DNA of 64,000 bases, from NCBI RefSeq assembly GCF_030553055.1, contig NZ_CP130713.1, positions 6,572,001 through 6,636,000 on the forward strand, in the 5' to 3' direction. Positions 17,962 through 27,387 of this stretch are shown piece after piece. Numbering within the stretch: the first letter of the stretch is position 1; the number at the start of each line of letters is the position of its first letter. Made by a program: the position numbers and the translations under genes. The notes beneath the pieces were generated by a model, which worked only from the letters and a program-made list of their open reading frames with translations, ran no database searches and was not told the origin of the DNA. The stretch comes from Streptomyces sp. XD-27 (GTDB taxonomy: Bacteria > Actinomycetota > Actinomycetes > Streptomycetales > Streptomycetaceae).

Positions 17962-18819
17962 GTGGCAGACGATTCGAAGACATTCACCAATAACGCGATC
18001 GGGTCGTACGCAGCCGTCGGGGACAGTTTCACCGAAGGCGTCGGCGACCCGGGACCTGACGGGCAGTTCGTCGGCTGGGCCGACCGGCTGGCCGTCCTGC
18101 TGTCCGACCGGCGCTCCGCCGCCGGGCCCGGGACCGACGCCCAGAACGGACCCGGCTCCGACGGCCAACTCGACCCTGCCTCCACCGACTTCCGCTACGC
18201 CAACCTCGCGGTACGCGGCCGCCTTCTGGACCAGATCGTCGCGGAGCAGGTGCCGCGCGCGAAGCAGCTCGCCCCCGACCTGGTGAGCTTCTGCGCGGGC
18301 GGCAACGACATCCTGCGGCCCGGCGGCGACCCCGACGCCATCGCCGAGCGCTACGAGGCGGCGGTCGCCGACCTCACCGCCTCGGTGGGCACCGTGCTGG
18401 TGTGCACCGGGTTCGACACCCGCGACGTGCCCGTACTCCGCCATCTGCGCGGCAAGATCGCCACCTACACCGCCCATGTCCGGGCCATCGCCGACCGGTA
18501 CGACTGCCCGGTGCTCGACCTGTGGTCGCTGCGCTCGGTGCAGGACCGGCGGGCCTGGAGCGAGGACCGGCTGCACCTGTCGCCGGACGGCCACACCCGG
18601 GTCGCGCTGCGCGCCGCCCAGGTGCTCGGCCTCCACGTGCCGGCCGACCCGGACCAGCCGTGGCCGCCGGAGGGCGTCCGCACGGCCGCCGAGGTCCGCC
18701 GCGACAACATCCACTGGGCGCGCGAATACCTGGTGCCGTGGATCGGGCGGCGGCTGCGCGGCGAGTCCTCGGGGGACAGTGTCGAGCCGAAGCGGCCCGA
18801 CCTTCTTCCCCTGCGCTGA
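17962..18819 (+). CDS. SGNH/GDSL hydrolase
   Basis: The 285-residue protein is a lipase/esterase of the SGNH class with no signal peptide, so it is likely cytosolic. Block I is GDSFTEG with the catalytic Ser near residue 22. Block III is GGNDILRP and block V, with the catalytic Asp-His pair, is DRLHLSPDGH. The gene is divergent from the phosphatase with a 213-base gap. The natural ester substrate is unknown. Confidence 0.9.
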   Translation: MADDSKTFTNNAIGSYAAVGDSFTEGVGDPGPDGQFVGWADRLAVLLSDRRSAAGPGTDAQNGPGSDGQLDPASTDFRYANLAVRGRLLDQIVAEQVPRAKQLAPDLVSFCAGGNDILRPGGDPDAIAERYEAAVADLTASVGTVLVCTGFDTRDVPVLRHLRGKIATYTAHVRAIADRYDCPVLDLWSLRSVQDRRAWSEDRLHLSPDGHTRVALRAAQVLGLHVPADPDQPWPPEGVRTAAEVRRDNIHWAREYLVPWIGRRLRGESSGDSVEPKRPDLLPLR

Positions 18820-18938
18820 CGCGGCGCGCGGCCGTCGGCCGACGCGCCGCCCCCGAAGCGCCGGCCGGGCCCCCGTACCCGGCCGGCGCCGCCTGAGGAA
18901 CCGGCCGCGGGCGTCCCGTGCCACCGGCCGATCCGGTC

Positions 18939-19382
18939 TCAATGGGTCAGACAGGCCCATACGGTGCGGCCCTGGCCGCTCTCGTGCGGGCGCACGCCCC
19001 AGGACTCGGCGAGCGCCTCCACGAGCATGAGCCCGCGTCCGCCCTCCTGGTCGGCGCTCACCGGCCGCGTCCGCGGCTCCGTCCGGGCGCCGCCCTGGTC
19101 CGCCACCTCCACCCGCAGCCGCGCGTCGGCCAGCCGCAGTTCGCATCGGACCGACGCGGTGGTGGTGTGCCGCACCGCGTTCGTGACCAGCTCGGAGACC
19201 ACCAACACGGCGTTCTCCCGCACCTCTTCGCCGATGCCCCAGTCCCGCAGGCGCACCAGGACGAGGCCTCTGGCCTCCGCTACGGAGCTGCTCAGTGCCG
19301 GGAGAAGGAACGCGTCCTTGAGGCACCGGGTGACGGAACGGCCCGGGCGCCCTAGCGAGAGAGCCTCATGGAAAGGAGCCAC
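18939..19382 (-). CDS. ATP-binding anti-sigma/regulatory kinase-like protein
   Basis: The roughly 147-residue protein is a GHKL ATPase of the RsbW/SpoIIAB-like type common in Streptomyces. The N box VVSELVTNAVRHT and the G boxes ADQGG and GGRGLMLVEALAESWG are clear. It lies divergent from an XRE regulator followed by DUF397, the usual WhiJ/AbaA-type triplet, and probably modulates that regulator or a sigma factor. The start is uncertain: GTG 19382 gives the usual length, and a TTG at 19418 is also open. Confidence 0.8.
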   Translation of the reverse strand: MAPFHEALSLGRPGRSVTRCLKDAFLLPALSSSVAEARGLVLVRLRDWGIGEEVRENAVLVVSELVTNAVRHTTTASVRCELRLADARLRVEVADQGGARTEPRTRPVSADQEGGRGLMLVEALAESWGVRPHESGQGRTVWACLTH

Positions 19383-19422
19383 GCCGTCACTATGCGCCCC
19401 GCCACGCGCAGTTGGCAAGGAT

Positions 19423-19459
19423 CAGTCTGTAAATTACAGAATCGCACTGGACAGTCTGT
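19423..19459. promoter_or_regulatory. Candidate operator between the ATPase and XRE genes
   Basis: A perfect 15-base palindrome TCTGTAAATTACAGA (19426-19440) lies in an otherwise GC-rich divergent gap. An 8-base CAGTCTGT overlaps its left arm at 19423 and recurs at 19452. The AT-rich core stands out and probably binds the XRE protein encoded alongside. Confidence 0.6.
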
Positions 19460-19519
19460 CGCCGCGGCTGAGGCCGTGCCAGACTGCTGTGCGATGAACG
19501 TAGTTGGAGGGGAGCGATA

Positions 19520-20395
19520 GTGGCGGAGACGCGGCCGGGTGGCGCCGGCGCCCCGACCGTCCTGCGGGTCGTGCTCGGCAAGCGGCTGCAGGACCTACGG
19601 GAGAAAGCGGGGCTGTCGTACGAGCAGGCGGGCCGCGCCCTCGACGTCACCCACGCCACCATCAGGCGGATGGAGAAGGCGGAGGTCGGGCTCAAGATCC
19701 CGTACGTCGAGAAGCTCCTGGCGACCTACGGAGTCGTCGACGGCGAGGAGATCGACGCCTTCCTCGCCCTGGCCCGGGAGGCCAACCGGCGAGGCTGGTG
19801 GCACCGGTTCAAGGACGTCCTGCCCGACTGGTTCAGCGCCTTCGTCAGCCTGGAGGGCGAGGCCAGCGTCATCCGCGCCTACGAGCCCCACTACGTACCC
19901 GGCCTGCTCCAGACCGAGGCCTACGCCCACGCGGTGCTCCGCGCCGGCATGCCGCACGCCACCGACGCCGAGATCGACCGCCTCGTCGCGCTGCGCGTGG
20001 AGCGGCAGACGCGGCTCACCCGCCCGGACCCGCCCCTGCTGTGGGTGGTGATGGACGAGACCGTGCTGCGCCGCCCCATCGGCGGACCGGAGGTCATGCG
20101 CGGCCAGATCGACCGGCTCATCGAGGCCGGCGAGACGATGCCGGGCGTCAGGCTGCAGATCATGCCGTTCGCCTCCGGACCTCATCCGGCGATGTACGGC
20201 CCGTTCCACATCTTCCGGTTCCCCATCCCGGACCTGCCGGACATCGCGTACAGCGAGAGCCTGGTCGGCGGTGTGTACATCGACCGCCGCGACGACGTGT
20301 CGGTGTTCCTGGAGGCCCTGGACCGGATGTGCGCGCAGGCCGCGCCCGCACAGACCACACAGACCATCCTGGGTGGCATTCGCAAGGAGATCTGA
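19520..20395 (+). CDS. XRE-family regulator with Scr1/WhiJ-type C-terminal domain
   Basis: The 291-residue protein has an N-terminal helix-turn-helix (LGKRLQDLREKAGLSYEQAGRALDVTHATIRRME, about residues 19-52). The long C-terminal DUF5753/Scr1-like domain includes YVPGLLQTEAYAH, a family hallmark. Relatives (WhiJ, AbaA group) act with a DUF397 partner in development and antibiotic control. GTG 19520 has an AGGGGAG ribosome site. The DUF397 gene begins four bases after its stop. Confidence 0.93.
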   Translation: MAETRPGGAGAPTVLRVVLGKRLQDLREKAGLSYEQAGRALDVTHATIRRMEKAEVGLKIPYVEKLLATYGVVDGEEIDAFLALAREANRRGWWHRFKDVLPDWFSAFVSLEGEASVIRAYEPHYVPGLLQTEAYAHAVLRAGMPHATDAEIDRLVALRVERQTRLTRPDPPLLWVVMDETVLRRPIGGPEVMRGQIDRLIEAGETMPGVRLQIMPFASGPHPAMYGPFHIFRFPIPDLPDIAYSESLVGGVYIDRRDDVSVFLEALDRMCAQAAPAQTTQTILGGIRKEI

Positions 20396-20398
20396 ACC

Positions 20399-20656
20399 AT
20401 GGATCGCATACGCACCGACCGCACCGGAATCTACAACGGCATGCCGGCGAGGGACCTCGGAACCGAGGGCTGGCACAAGCCGTGGAGCGGCGGGAACGGG
20501 GGAAGCTGCGTGGAGGCCATGAAGCTCGGGGACGGCCGGGTGGCGCTGCGCCAGTCGACCGACCCCGACGGGCCCGCCCTGATCTACACCGTGCACGAGA
20601 TCGAGAGCTTCATCCAGGGGGCCAAGGCAGGCGAGGCCGACTTCCTGATCGCGTGA
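20399..20656 (+). CDS. DUF397 protein
   Basis: The 85-residue protein has the DUF397 pattern: W-x-KPWSGGNGGSCVEA, then DGRVALRQSTDPDGPAL and a FIQGAKAGEADFL end. DUF397 proteins are partners of adjacent WhiJ-type XRE regulators, apparently in a toxin-antitoxin-like or anti-regulator role. It is cotranscribed with the regulator. Confidence 0.93.
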   Translation: MDRIRTDRTGIYNGMPARDLGTEGWHKPWSGGNGGSCVEAMKLGDGRVALRQSTDPDGPALIYTVHEIESFIQGAKAGEADFLIA

Positions 20657-20695
20657 GCCCTCTCGCCCGCTCGTCCACCCCTTAACCTTCCCGCC

Positions 20696-21301
20696 ATGAC
20701 GACCTTGATGACGTACGCGGGGCCGGTCGACGCCGCTGCGCTGGTGACGCGCACCGGCGGGGTACCCCTCACGCCGGCCGGATTCAGCTGGCCCCGGTGC
20801 GCCACGTGCGCCGGGGCCATGCAGTTCCTGGCGCAACTGCTCCTGGACGACCTCGTCCTGGCGGTCTTCATGTGCCAGAACGACCCCGGGATGTGCGACG
20901 ACTGGGACCCGGCGTCGGGCGGCAACCGGGCCCTGCTGTTCCCGCGCGGCGGGCTGGCGGCCGCCCCGGTGCCGGACCGGGGCGCCACCCTGCTGTCCGA
21001 GGTGTGCGGGATCGCGTACGCGACCGTCGACGAGGCCGACTACGACAAGGCGCGCGACCAGTGGTGCGCGACGCACGACCGCGACGTGCTGGAGGTTCTC
21101 GGCCGGTTCGGGGGCGCGCCGTCGTGGCTGCAGGGCGACGAGACGCCGCCGTGCCCGTCGTGCGCGCGGCCCATGGCCTTCGCCGCGCAGCTCGAAGAGG
21201 GCCATGACCACCGCACGGCGATGAACTTCGGCGGAGGCGGCTGCGGCTACGCGTTCACCTGCGCGCCCTGCCTGGCGGCCGCCTTCCTCTGGCAGTGCTA
21301 G
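20696..21301 (+). CDS. Cysteine-rich DUF1963-like protein
   Basis: The 201-residue protein has paired cysteines (RCATCAG, CPSCARP, FTCAPC) that may bind zinc, and ends in FLWQC as YwqG/DUF1963-type proteins do. No catalytic motif is visible and the function is unknown. A TAACCT hexamer lies seven bases before the ATG with no ribosome site, so the mRNA is probably leaderless. Its stop shares a CTAG with the stop of the convergent hydrolase gene. Confidence 0.75.
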   Translation: MTTLMTYAGPVDAAALVTRTGGVPLTPAGFSWPRCATCAGAMQFLAQLLLDDLVLAVFMCQNDPGMCDDWDPASGGNRALLFPRGGLAAAPVPDRGATLLSEVCGIAYATVDEADYDKARDQWCATHDRDVLEVLGRFGGAPSWLQGDETPPCPSCARPMAFAAQLEEGHDHRTAMNFGGGGCGYAFTCAPCLAAAFLWQC

Positions 21302-22506
21302 CCGCGAGCCGCCGGGAGAGGATCTCGTACGGAGGTCGCGCGGTGCCCGGCCGGGGCGGGCACCCCGCCCGCCGGACGCGCCGCGACCGCCCGCCACCAG
21401 CGCTCCAGCGGCAGCCCGTCCGCGGGCTCGAACGGCTGGCCCGGGCGGGGCATCGCCACCGTTGCCCCGGCCCTCTCGGCGGCGGCCACGCTGCCCTCGG
21501 CCGGCTCCTCCCAGGGATGCGGGGCGAGGTTGAAGGTGCACCAGTGGATGGGCAGCATGATCCCCGTCGGAGTGCCGCCCTGCAGGTCGGTGTGGGCGCG
21601 CATGCCCTCCTCGGGCGTCATGTGGATGTCCGGCCAGAAGTCGGAGTACGCGCCGATCTGGATCATCGTCACGTCGAACGGCCCGTACGTCGCGCCGATG
21701 TCCGCGAAACCGGGGAAGTAGCCGGTGTCCCCGCTGTGGTAGATCCGGTGGTCCGCGCTGGCGACCACCCAGGACGCCCACAGCGTGTGCTGGGTGTTGC
21801 GCAGCGCCCGCCCGCAGAAGTGGCGGGCCGGCGTGGCCGTGAGCGTGAGCCCCCCGATCTCGGTCGATTCGTGCCAGTCCAGCTCGGTCATCCGGTCCGC
21901 CGGGACGCCCCAGTGCTCCAGGTGGGCACCGACGCCGAGCGGGACGACGAAGTGCGCACCGGTGCGCAGCAGCGCCCGGATCGTCGGCATGTCGAGGTGG
22001 TCGTAGTGGTCGTGGGAGATCAGCACCGCGTCCAGCGGGCCCAGCTCGCGCAGCGGCACCGGCACCGGGTGCAGCCGCTTGGGCCCGGCGAAGGCGAAGG
22101 GCGAGCAGCGCTCTCCCCACACCGGGTCGAACAGCAGCCGCCGCCCGCCGATCTCCGCCAGCACACTCGAATGCCCCATCCACGTCAGCCGCAGCCCGGA
22201 GGCGGGCGGCACGGCCAGGTCCGCGATGGTCGTCGGATGCACCGGCACGGGTCCGCCGGGCGCCCGCCGGACCCGGTCCTCCTTGCGGAAGTACGTGGAC
22301 AGGAACTTCACCATGGACCCGGAGGGGACGGTGCGGGCCGCCACCGGGTTCGTGAACACACCGTCCGCGAAGTTCGGCGACCGCCGGATGCGCTCCATCC
22401 GCTCACCGGTCGGCTCCGCCCCGAAGGCCGCGGGGCGCAGCGCGGCGAGCAGGGGACGACGCGGCCTCCGGTTGGCGGACAGCTCCGGCGCGTGGGAACC
22501 GGTCAC
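21298..22506 (-). CDS. Metallo-beta-lactamase-fold hydrolase (NAPE-PLD/UlaG-like)
   Basis: The 402-residue protein has the metal site HDHYDHLD, a second His in TPARHFCGRA, an Asp in YHSGDTGYFP and the final His in MLPIHWCTF. This arrangement fits the Zn-dependent N-acyl-phosphatidylethanolamine phospholipase D-like group. The substrate could be a phospholipid or another phosphodiester. It ends convergently with the DUF1963-like gene. Confidence 0.9.
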   Translation of the reverse strand: MTGSHAPELSANRRPRRPLLAALRPAAFGAEPTGERMERIRRSPNFADGVFTNPVAARTVPSGSMVKFLSTYFRKEDRVRRAPGGPVPVHPTTIADLAVPPASGLRLTWMGHSSVLAEIGGRRLLFDPVWGERCSPFAFAGPKRLHPVPVPLRELGPLDAVLISHDHYDHLDMPTIRALLRTGAHFVVPLGVGAHLEHWGVPADRMTELDWHESTEIGGLTLTATPARHFCGRALRNTQHTLWASWVVASADHRIYHSGDTGYFPGFADIGATYGPFDVTMIQIGAYSDFWPDIHMTPEEGMRAHTDLQGGTPTGIMLPIHWCTFNLAPHPWEEPAEGSVAAAERAGATVAMPRPGQPFEPADGLPLERWWRAVAARPAGGVPAPAGHRATSVRDPLPAARG

Positions 22507-22597
22507 GGCACCTCCAGGGTGAACGAACGGGTCATCCCATTATCAGCCGGATCACGGGTCGCGCTGCGGGGCCTAGCCCGCACCGGCCACCCCGGCC

Positions 22598-23293
22598 TCA
22601 GCGCGCCCCCTTCCGCGCCGCTTCCACCAGGGCCTCCATGACCCGCGGGTCATCACCCGCCTCCGGGTGCCACTGCACGCCCAGCACGAACCCCGGCGCC
22701 TCCGGCAGTTCCAGCGCCTCCACCGTCCCGTCGTCGGCGAAGGCGCTGGTGACGAGCCCGTCGCCGAGCCGGTCCACGGCCTGGTGGTGATAGGTCGGGA
22801 CCGACACCGGCTCCGGCAGCACCCGCCCCAGCAGCGTGCCCGGCACCGGCCGCACGTCGTGCTGCGCGAAGACGCCCGGCGGGCCGCCGTGCGCCTCCAC
22901 GTGCTGGACGAGCGTGCCGCCCCGGGCGACGTTCAGCAGCTGCATGCCCCGGCAGATCCCCAGCAGCGGCACCCCGGCCGCCAGCGCCGCGTCGATCAGG
23001 GCGAGCTCCCACACGTCACGCTCCCGCGCGGGCGGGCCGGTACGGGGGTGCGGCTCGGCTCCGTACCGTACGGGCTCCACATCCGGGCCGCCCGCGATCA
23101 CCAGCCCGTCCAGCCGGGCGACGACCGCGGACGCCGCGCCGGGGTCGTCCGGCGGCAGCTGCGCCGCCAGGCCGCCCGCGCGCTGCACCAGCCGGTGGTA
23201 TCCGGCGGGCAGCAGCGCCGCGGGCAGGTCCCAGACGCCCCACCGGGCCGAGGACTCCAGATAGGTGCTGATGCCGATGAGGGGTGTGGACAA
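22598..23293 (-). CDS. Gamma-glutamyl-gamma-aminobutyrate hydrolase family (peptidase C26)
   Basis: The 231-residue class I glutamine amidotransferase-like hydrolase has the nucleophile Cys in LGICRGMQLLN and the His-Glu pair in QWHPEAGDD. PuuD-type members release glutamate from gamma-glutamyl amides. It lies next to a GlnA-type gamma-glutamyl ligase and an amine permease, so it probably closes the gamma-glutamylation route. The start is TTG 23293 with CGGAG upstream; no ATG or GTG is available. Confidence 0.88.
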   Translation of the reverse strand: MSTPLIGISTYLESSARWGVWDLPAALLPAGYHRLVQRAGGLAAQLPPDDPGAASAVVARLDGLVIAGGPDVEPVRYGAEPHPRTGPPARERDVWELALIDAALAAGVPLLGICRGMQLLNVARGGTLVQHVEAHGGPPGVFAQHDVRPVPGTLLGRVLPEPVSVPTYHHQAVDRLGDGLVTSAFADDGTVEALELPEAPGFVLGVQWHPEAGDDPRVMEALVEAARKGAR

Positions 23294-23356
23294 CGGATGC
23301 TCCGGTCTCGCGTCTCGGGTCTCGTGGATCGTGGCGGGCTCAGTCGCGGGAGGGTC

Positions 23357-24808
<1,452 letters not shown>

Positions 24809-25109
24809 GGGGGCTCCTGGCTGAACGCGGGGACGAAGGGGGGGCGGCAAGGAGGTGAGGCAATGGTGTGGGGCCATACCTTTGCCTTCCCTGGCGGCGC
24901 CGCGCAAGACCCTTGCGTAAAACCGCGGTAACGCGGACCTCACAAGCCGCCGCGGCAACGGGCCTCGCGACCGGCCGCGGAGCGTCGGCTCCGCGGGTCG
25001 TCGCCGCGGCGCCGCGTCGCAGGCGCGTCGCACGGTGACTCGCGGGCCGCCGCGGGGCGCCGGCGACCGCGCTGCCGCTGGACGCCCGCGCCCCGGCGGC
25101 CGCGCCGCC
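24809..25109. other. Region between the permease and FadR-type genes
   Basis: These 301 bases hold no supported gene. A perfect palindrome (24903-24917) lies 95 bases upstream of the permease start. A nine-pair hairpin (24975-24983 with 24988-24996) on the FadR side may be its terminator. The promoter of the permease must lie here on the minus strand. Confidence 0.5.
24903..24917. promoter_or_regulatory. Candidate operator upstream of the permease
   Basis: Arms CGCAAG and CTTGCG flank a three-base centre, giving a perfect 15-base inverted repeat about 95 bases before the permease ATG. It is the right size and place for a GntR/FadR-type dimer. The adjacent FadR-type gene is the obvious candidate. 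Confidence 0.5.
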
Positions 25110-25898
25110 TCAGCTCAGGAACCCGCGCAGCAGCGCCGCCGTGCCCGCGCAGTGCTCCCGCATCACCTCGCGCGCCCCGTCCGCGTCCCCGTCCAGCACC
25201 GCCTCGACCAGCGCGGTGTGCTGCGCCTGCGAGTGCTCCAGGTTCCGTACCAGCAGCGGGATGCAGTTCAGCAGGTCGTTCACGGTCGCCCGGACGGCCG
25301 CGTACTGGGCCGCCAGCGACGGCGACCCGGACAGCTCGGCCAGGGTCAGGTGCAGCAGGGTGTCCAGCCGCCGGTACTCGGCCGGCGGCGCGGCGCCCGT
25401 CGCCTCCAGCGCGGCGCGCAGCCGCTCCGCCTGCTCGCCGGTCAGCCCGTGCGCGGCGCACAGCCCGGCCGCCCCCACCTCCAGCACCTCGCGGAAGCGC
25501 AGCGTGTCCTCGACGTCCACGCCCGCCACCCGGCGGCGCAGCTCGTCCTCGCCGTCGGCCGGCTCCGGCCGGGCGCACACGAACGTGCCCCCGTACCGGC
25601 CGCGCCGGCTGACCACCAGCCCCTGCTCCTGCAGCACTTTCAGCACCTCGCGCAGGGTGACCCGGCTGATCTGCAACCGCTCGGCCAGCTCCCGCTCGGC
25701 GGGCAGCCGGCCGCCGTCCGGCACCAGCCCGAGCCGGACGATCTGGAGTATCTGCTCCAGCGCCTCCTCGAAGCCGTTGCCGGCCCGGACCGGACGCAGC
25801 ACCGGCGCCAGTCGGTCCTCCGTCCGCTCCTCCTCGGCCCCGCCGTCCCGGGCATGGATCCGGTCTGCGATCCCGTCCTCGATCCGGTCCGCTTCCAT
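25110..25898 (-). CDS. FadR/GntR-family regulator of the ethanolamine-type locus
   Basis: The 262-residue protein has a winged helix at about residues 40-105 (ALEQILQIVRLGLVPDGGRLPAERELAERL with the GntR signature ISRVTLREVLKVLQEQGLV). It is followed by an FCD ligand-binding domain. I choose ATG 25898. It is divergent from the glutamine-synthetase-like gene with 81 bases between. In S. coelicolor a FadR-type protein in the equivalent place, EpuRI, controls glnA4; this assignment is from context. Confidence 0.9.
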   Translation of the reverse strand: MEADRIEDGIADRIHARDGGAEEERTEDRLAPVLRPVRAGNGFEEALEQILQIVRLGLVPDGGRLPAERELAERLQISRVTLREVLKVLQEQGLVVSRRGRYGGTFVCARPEPADGEDELRRRVAGVDVEDTLRFREVLEVGAAGLCAAHGLTGEQAERLRAALEATGAAPPAEYRRLDTLLHLTLAELSGSPSLAAQYAAVRATVNDLLNCIPLLVRNLEHSQAQHTALVEAVLDGDADGAREVMREHCAGTAALLRGFLS

Positions 25899-25979
25899 GA
25901 ACCCCTCCGCCACTACTTCCCAATCAATGGTCTGTGCCCCTACCTTATGACCTCCGGTCCACCGACAGGAGGCATCACC

Positions 25980-27347
25980 GTGGCAGACCGCACGCCCCCG
26001 CTCTCCGTCGACGAACTGAGAAAGCTCGTCGACACCGGGGAGATCGACACCGTCGTCCTTGCCTTCACCGACATGCAGGGAAGACTGCAGGGCAAGCGGT
26101 TCGCCGCCCGCTTCTTCCTCGACGACGCCCTGGAGCACGGCACCGAAGGCTGCAACTACCTCCTCGCCGTGGACGCCGACATGAACACCGTCGACGGCTA
26201 CGCCATGTCCTCCTGGGAACGCGGCTACGGCGACTTCGCCATGCACGGCGACACCGGCACCCTGCGCCGCACCCCGTGGCACCCCGGCACCGCCCTGATC
26301 ACCGCCGACCTCGCCTGGCACGACGGCTCGCCCGTCCTCGCCTCCCCGCGGCAGATCCTGCGCCGCCAGCTCGACCGGCTCGCCGAGCGCGGCTGGACCG
26401 CCTACGCGGGCACCGAGCTGGAGTTCATGGTCTTCAAGGACACCTACGAGAGGGCCTGGGCGCGCGGCTACCGCGAGATGACCCCGGCCAACCAGTACAA
26501 CGTCGACTACTCCGTCCTCGGCACCGGCCGCGTCGAGCCGCTGCTGCGCCGCATCCGCAACGAGATGGGCGCCGCCGGCATGACCGTGGAGTCCGCCAAG
26601 GGCGAGTGCAACCTCGGCCAGCACGAGATCGCCTTCCGCTACGACGACGCCCTCACCACCTGCGACCAGCACGCCATCTACAAGACCGGCGCCAAGGAGA
26701 TCGCCGCCCAGGAGGGCATGGCGCTCACCTTCATGGCCAAGTACGACCAGCGCGAGGGCAACTCCTGCCACATCCACCTGTCGCTGCGCGACGAGGCCGG
26801 GCACCCGGTCCTCGCCGACCACGACGGCGAGTACGGCATGTCGAGGCTCATGCGGCACTTCCTCGCCGGGCAGCTCGCCGCCATGCGGGACTTCACCCTC
26901 CTCTACGCGCCCAACATCAACTCCTACAAGCGGTTCCGCCCCGGCTCCTTCGCGCCCACCGCGGTCGCCTGGGGCCCGGACAACCGCACCTGCGCGCTGC
27001 GCGTCATCGGCCACGGCCACGGCCACCGACTGGAGAACCGGCTGCCCGGCGGCGACGTCAATCCCTACCTCGCCGTGGCGGGGATGATCGCCGCCGGTCT
27101 GTACGGGATCGAGCAGGAGCTCGAACTCCCCGACGCCTGCACCGGCAACGCGTACAACGGCGACGCCCGGCACGTGCCCACCACCCTGCGCGAGGCCGCC
27201 GACCTGTGGGCCGCCAGCCCCATAGCGCGCGCCGCCTTCGGCGACGACGTCGTCGAGCACTACCTGAACATGGCGCGCGTCGAACAGGAGGCGTTCGACA
27301 CCGCCGTGACGGACTGGGAGCGCTTCCGCTCCTTCGAGCGCATGTAG
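25980..27347 (+). CDS. glnA4: Glutamine synthetase-like gamma-glutamyl ligase (GlnA4 type)
   Basis: The 455-residue protein has the glutamine synthetase beta-grasp and catalytic domains (ELEFMVF metal site, NSCHIHLSLRD, NRTCALRVIGHGHGHRLENRLPGGDVNPYL). GlnA4 of S. coelicolor links glutamate to ethanolamine instead of ammonia. The company of a permease, C26 amidase, aldehyde dehydrogenase and SDR makes that the best reading; a polyamine substrate (GlnA2/GlnA3 type) is the alternative. GTG 25980 has an excellent AGGAGG ribosome site eight bases upstream. Confidence 0.88.
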   Translation: MADRTPPLSVDELRKLVDTGEIDTVVLAFTDMQGRLQGKRFAARFFLDDALEHGTEGCNYLLAVDADMNTVDGYAMSSWERGYGDFAMHGDTGTLRRTPWHPGTALITADLAWHDGSPVLASPRQILRRQLDRLAERGWTAYAGTELEFMVFKDTYERAWARGYREMTPANQYNVDYSVLGTGRVEPLLRRIRNEMGAAGMTVESAKGECNLGQHEIAFRYDDALTTCDQHAIYKTGAKEIAAQEGMALTFMAKYDQREGNSCHIHLSLRDEAGHPVLADHDGEYGMSRLMRHFLAGQLAAMRDFTLLYAPNINSYKRFRPGSFAPTAVAWGPDNRTCALRVIGHGHGHRLENRLPGGDVNPYLAVAGMIAAGLYGIEQELELPDACTGNAYNGDARHVPTTLREAADLWAASPIARAAFGDDVVEHYLNMARVEQEAFDTAVTDWERFRSFERM

Positions 27348-27387
27348 AGCTGGTTGTGCCCACCGGCGTGCACCTTGGAGAGACACC

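Noticed and set aside
24872..24939. Short plus-strand open frame upstream of the permease
   Set aside because: It overlaps the candidate operator, has no homology and is antisense to the permease leader.
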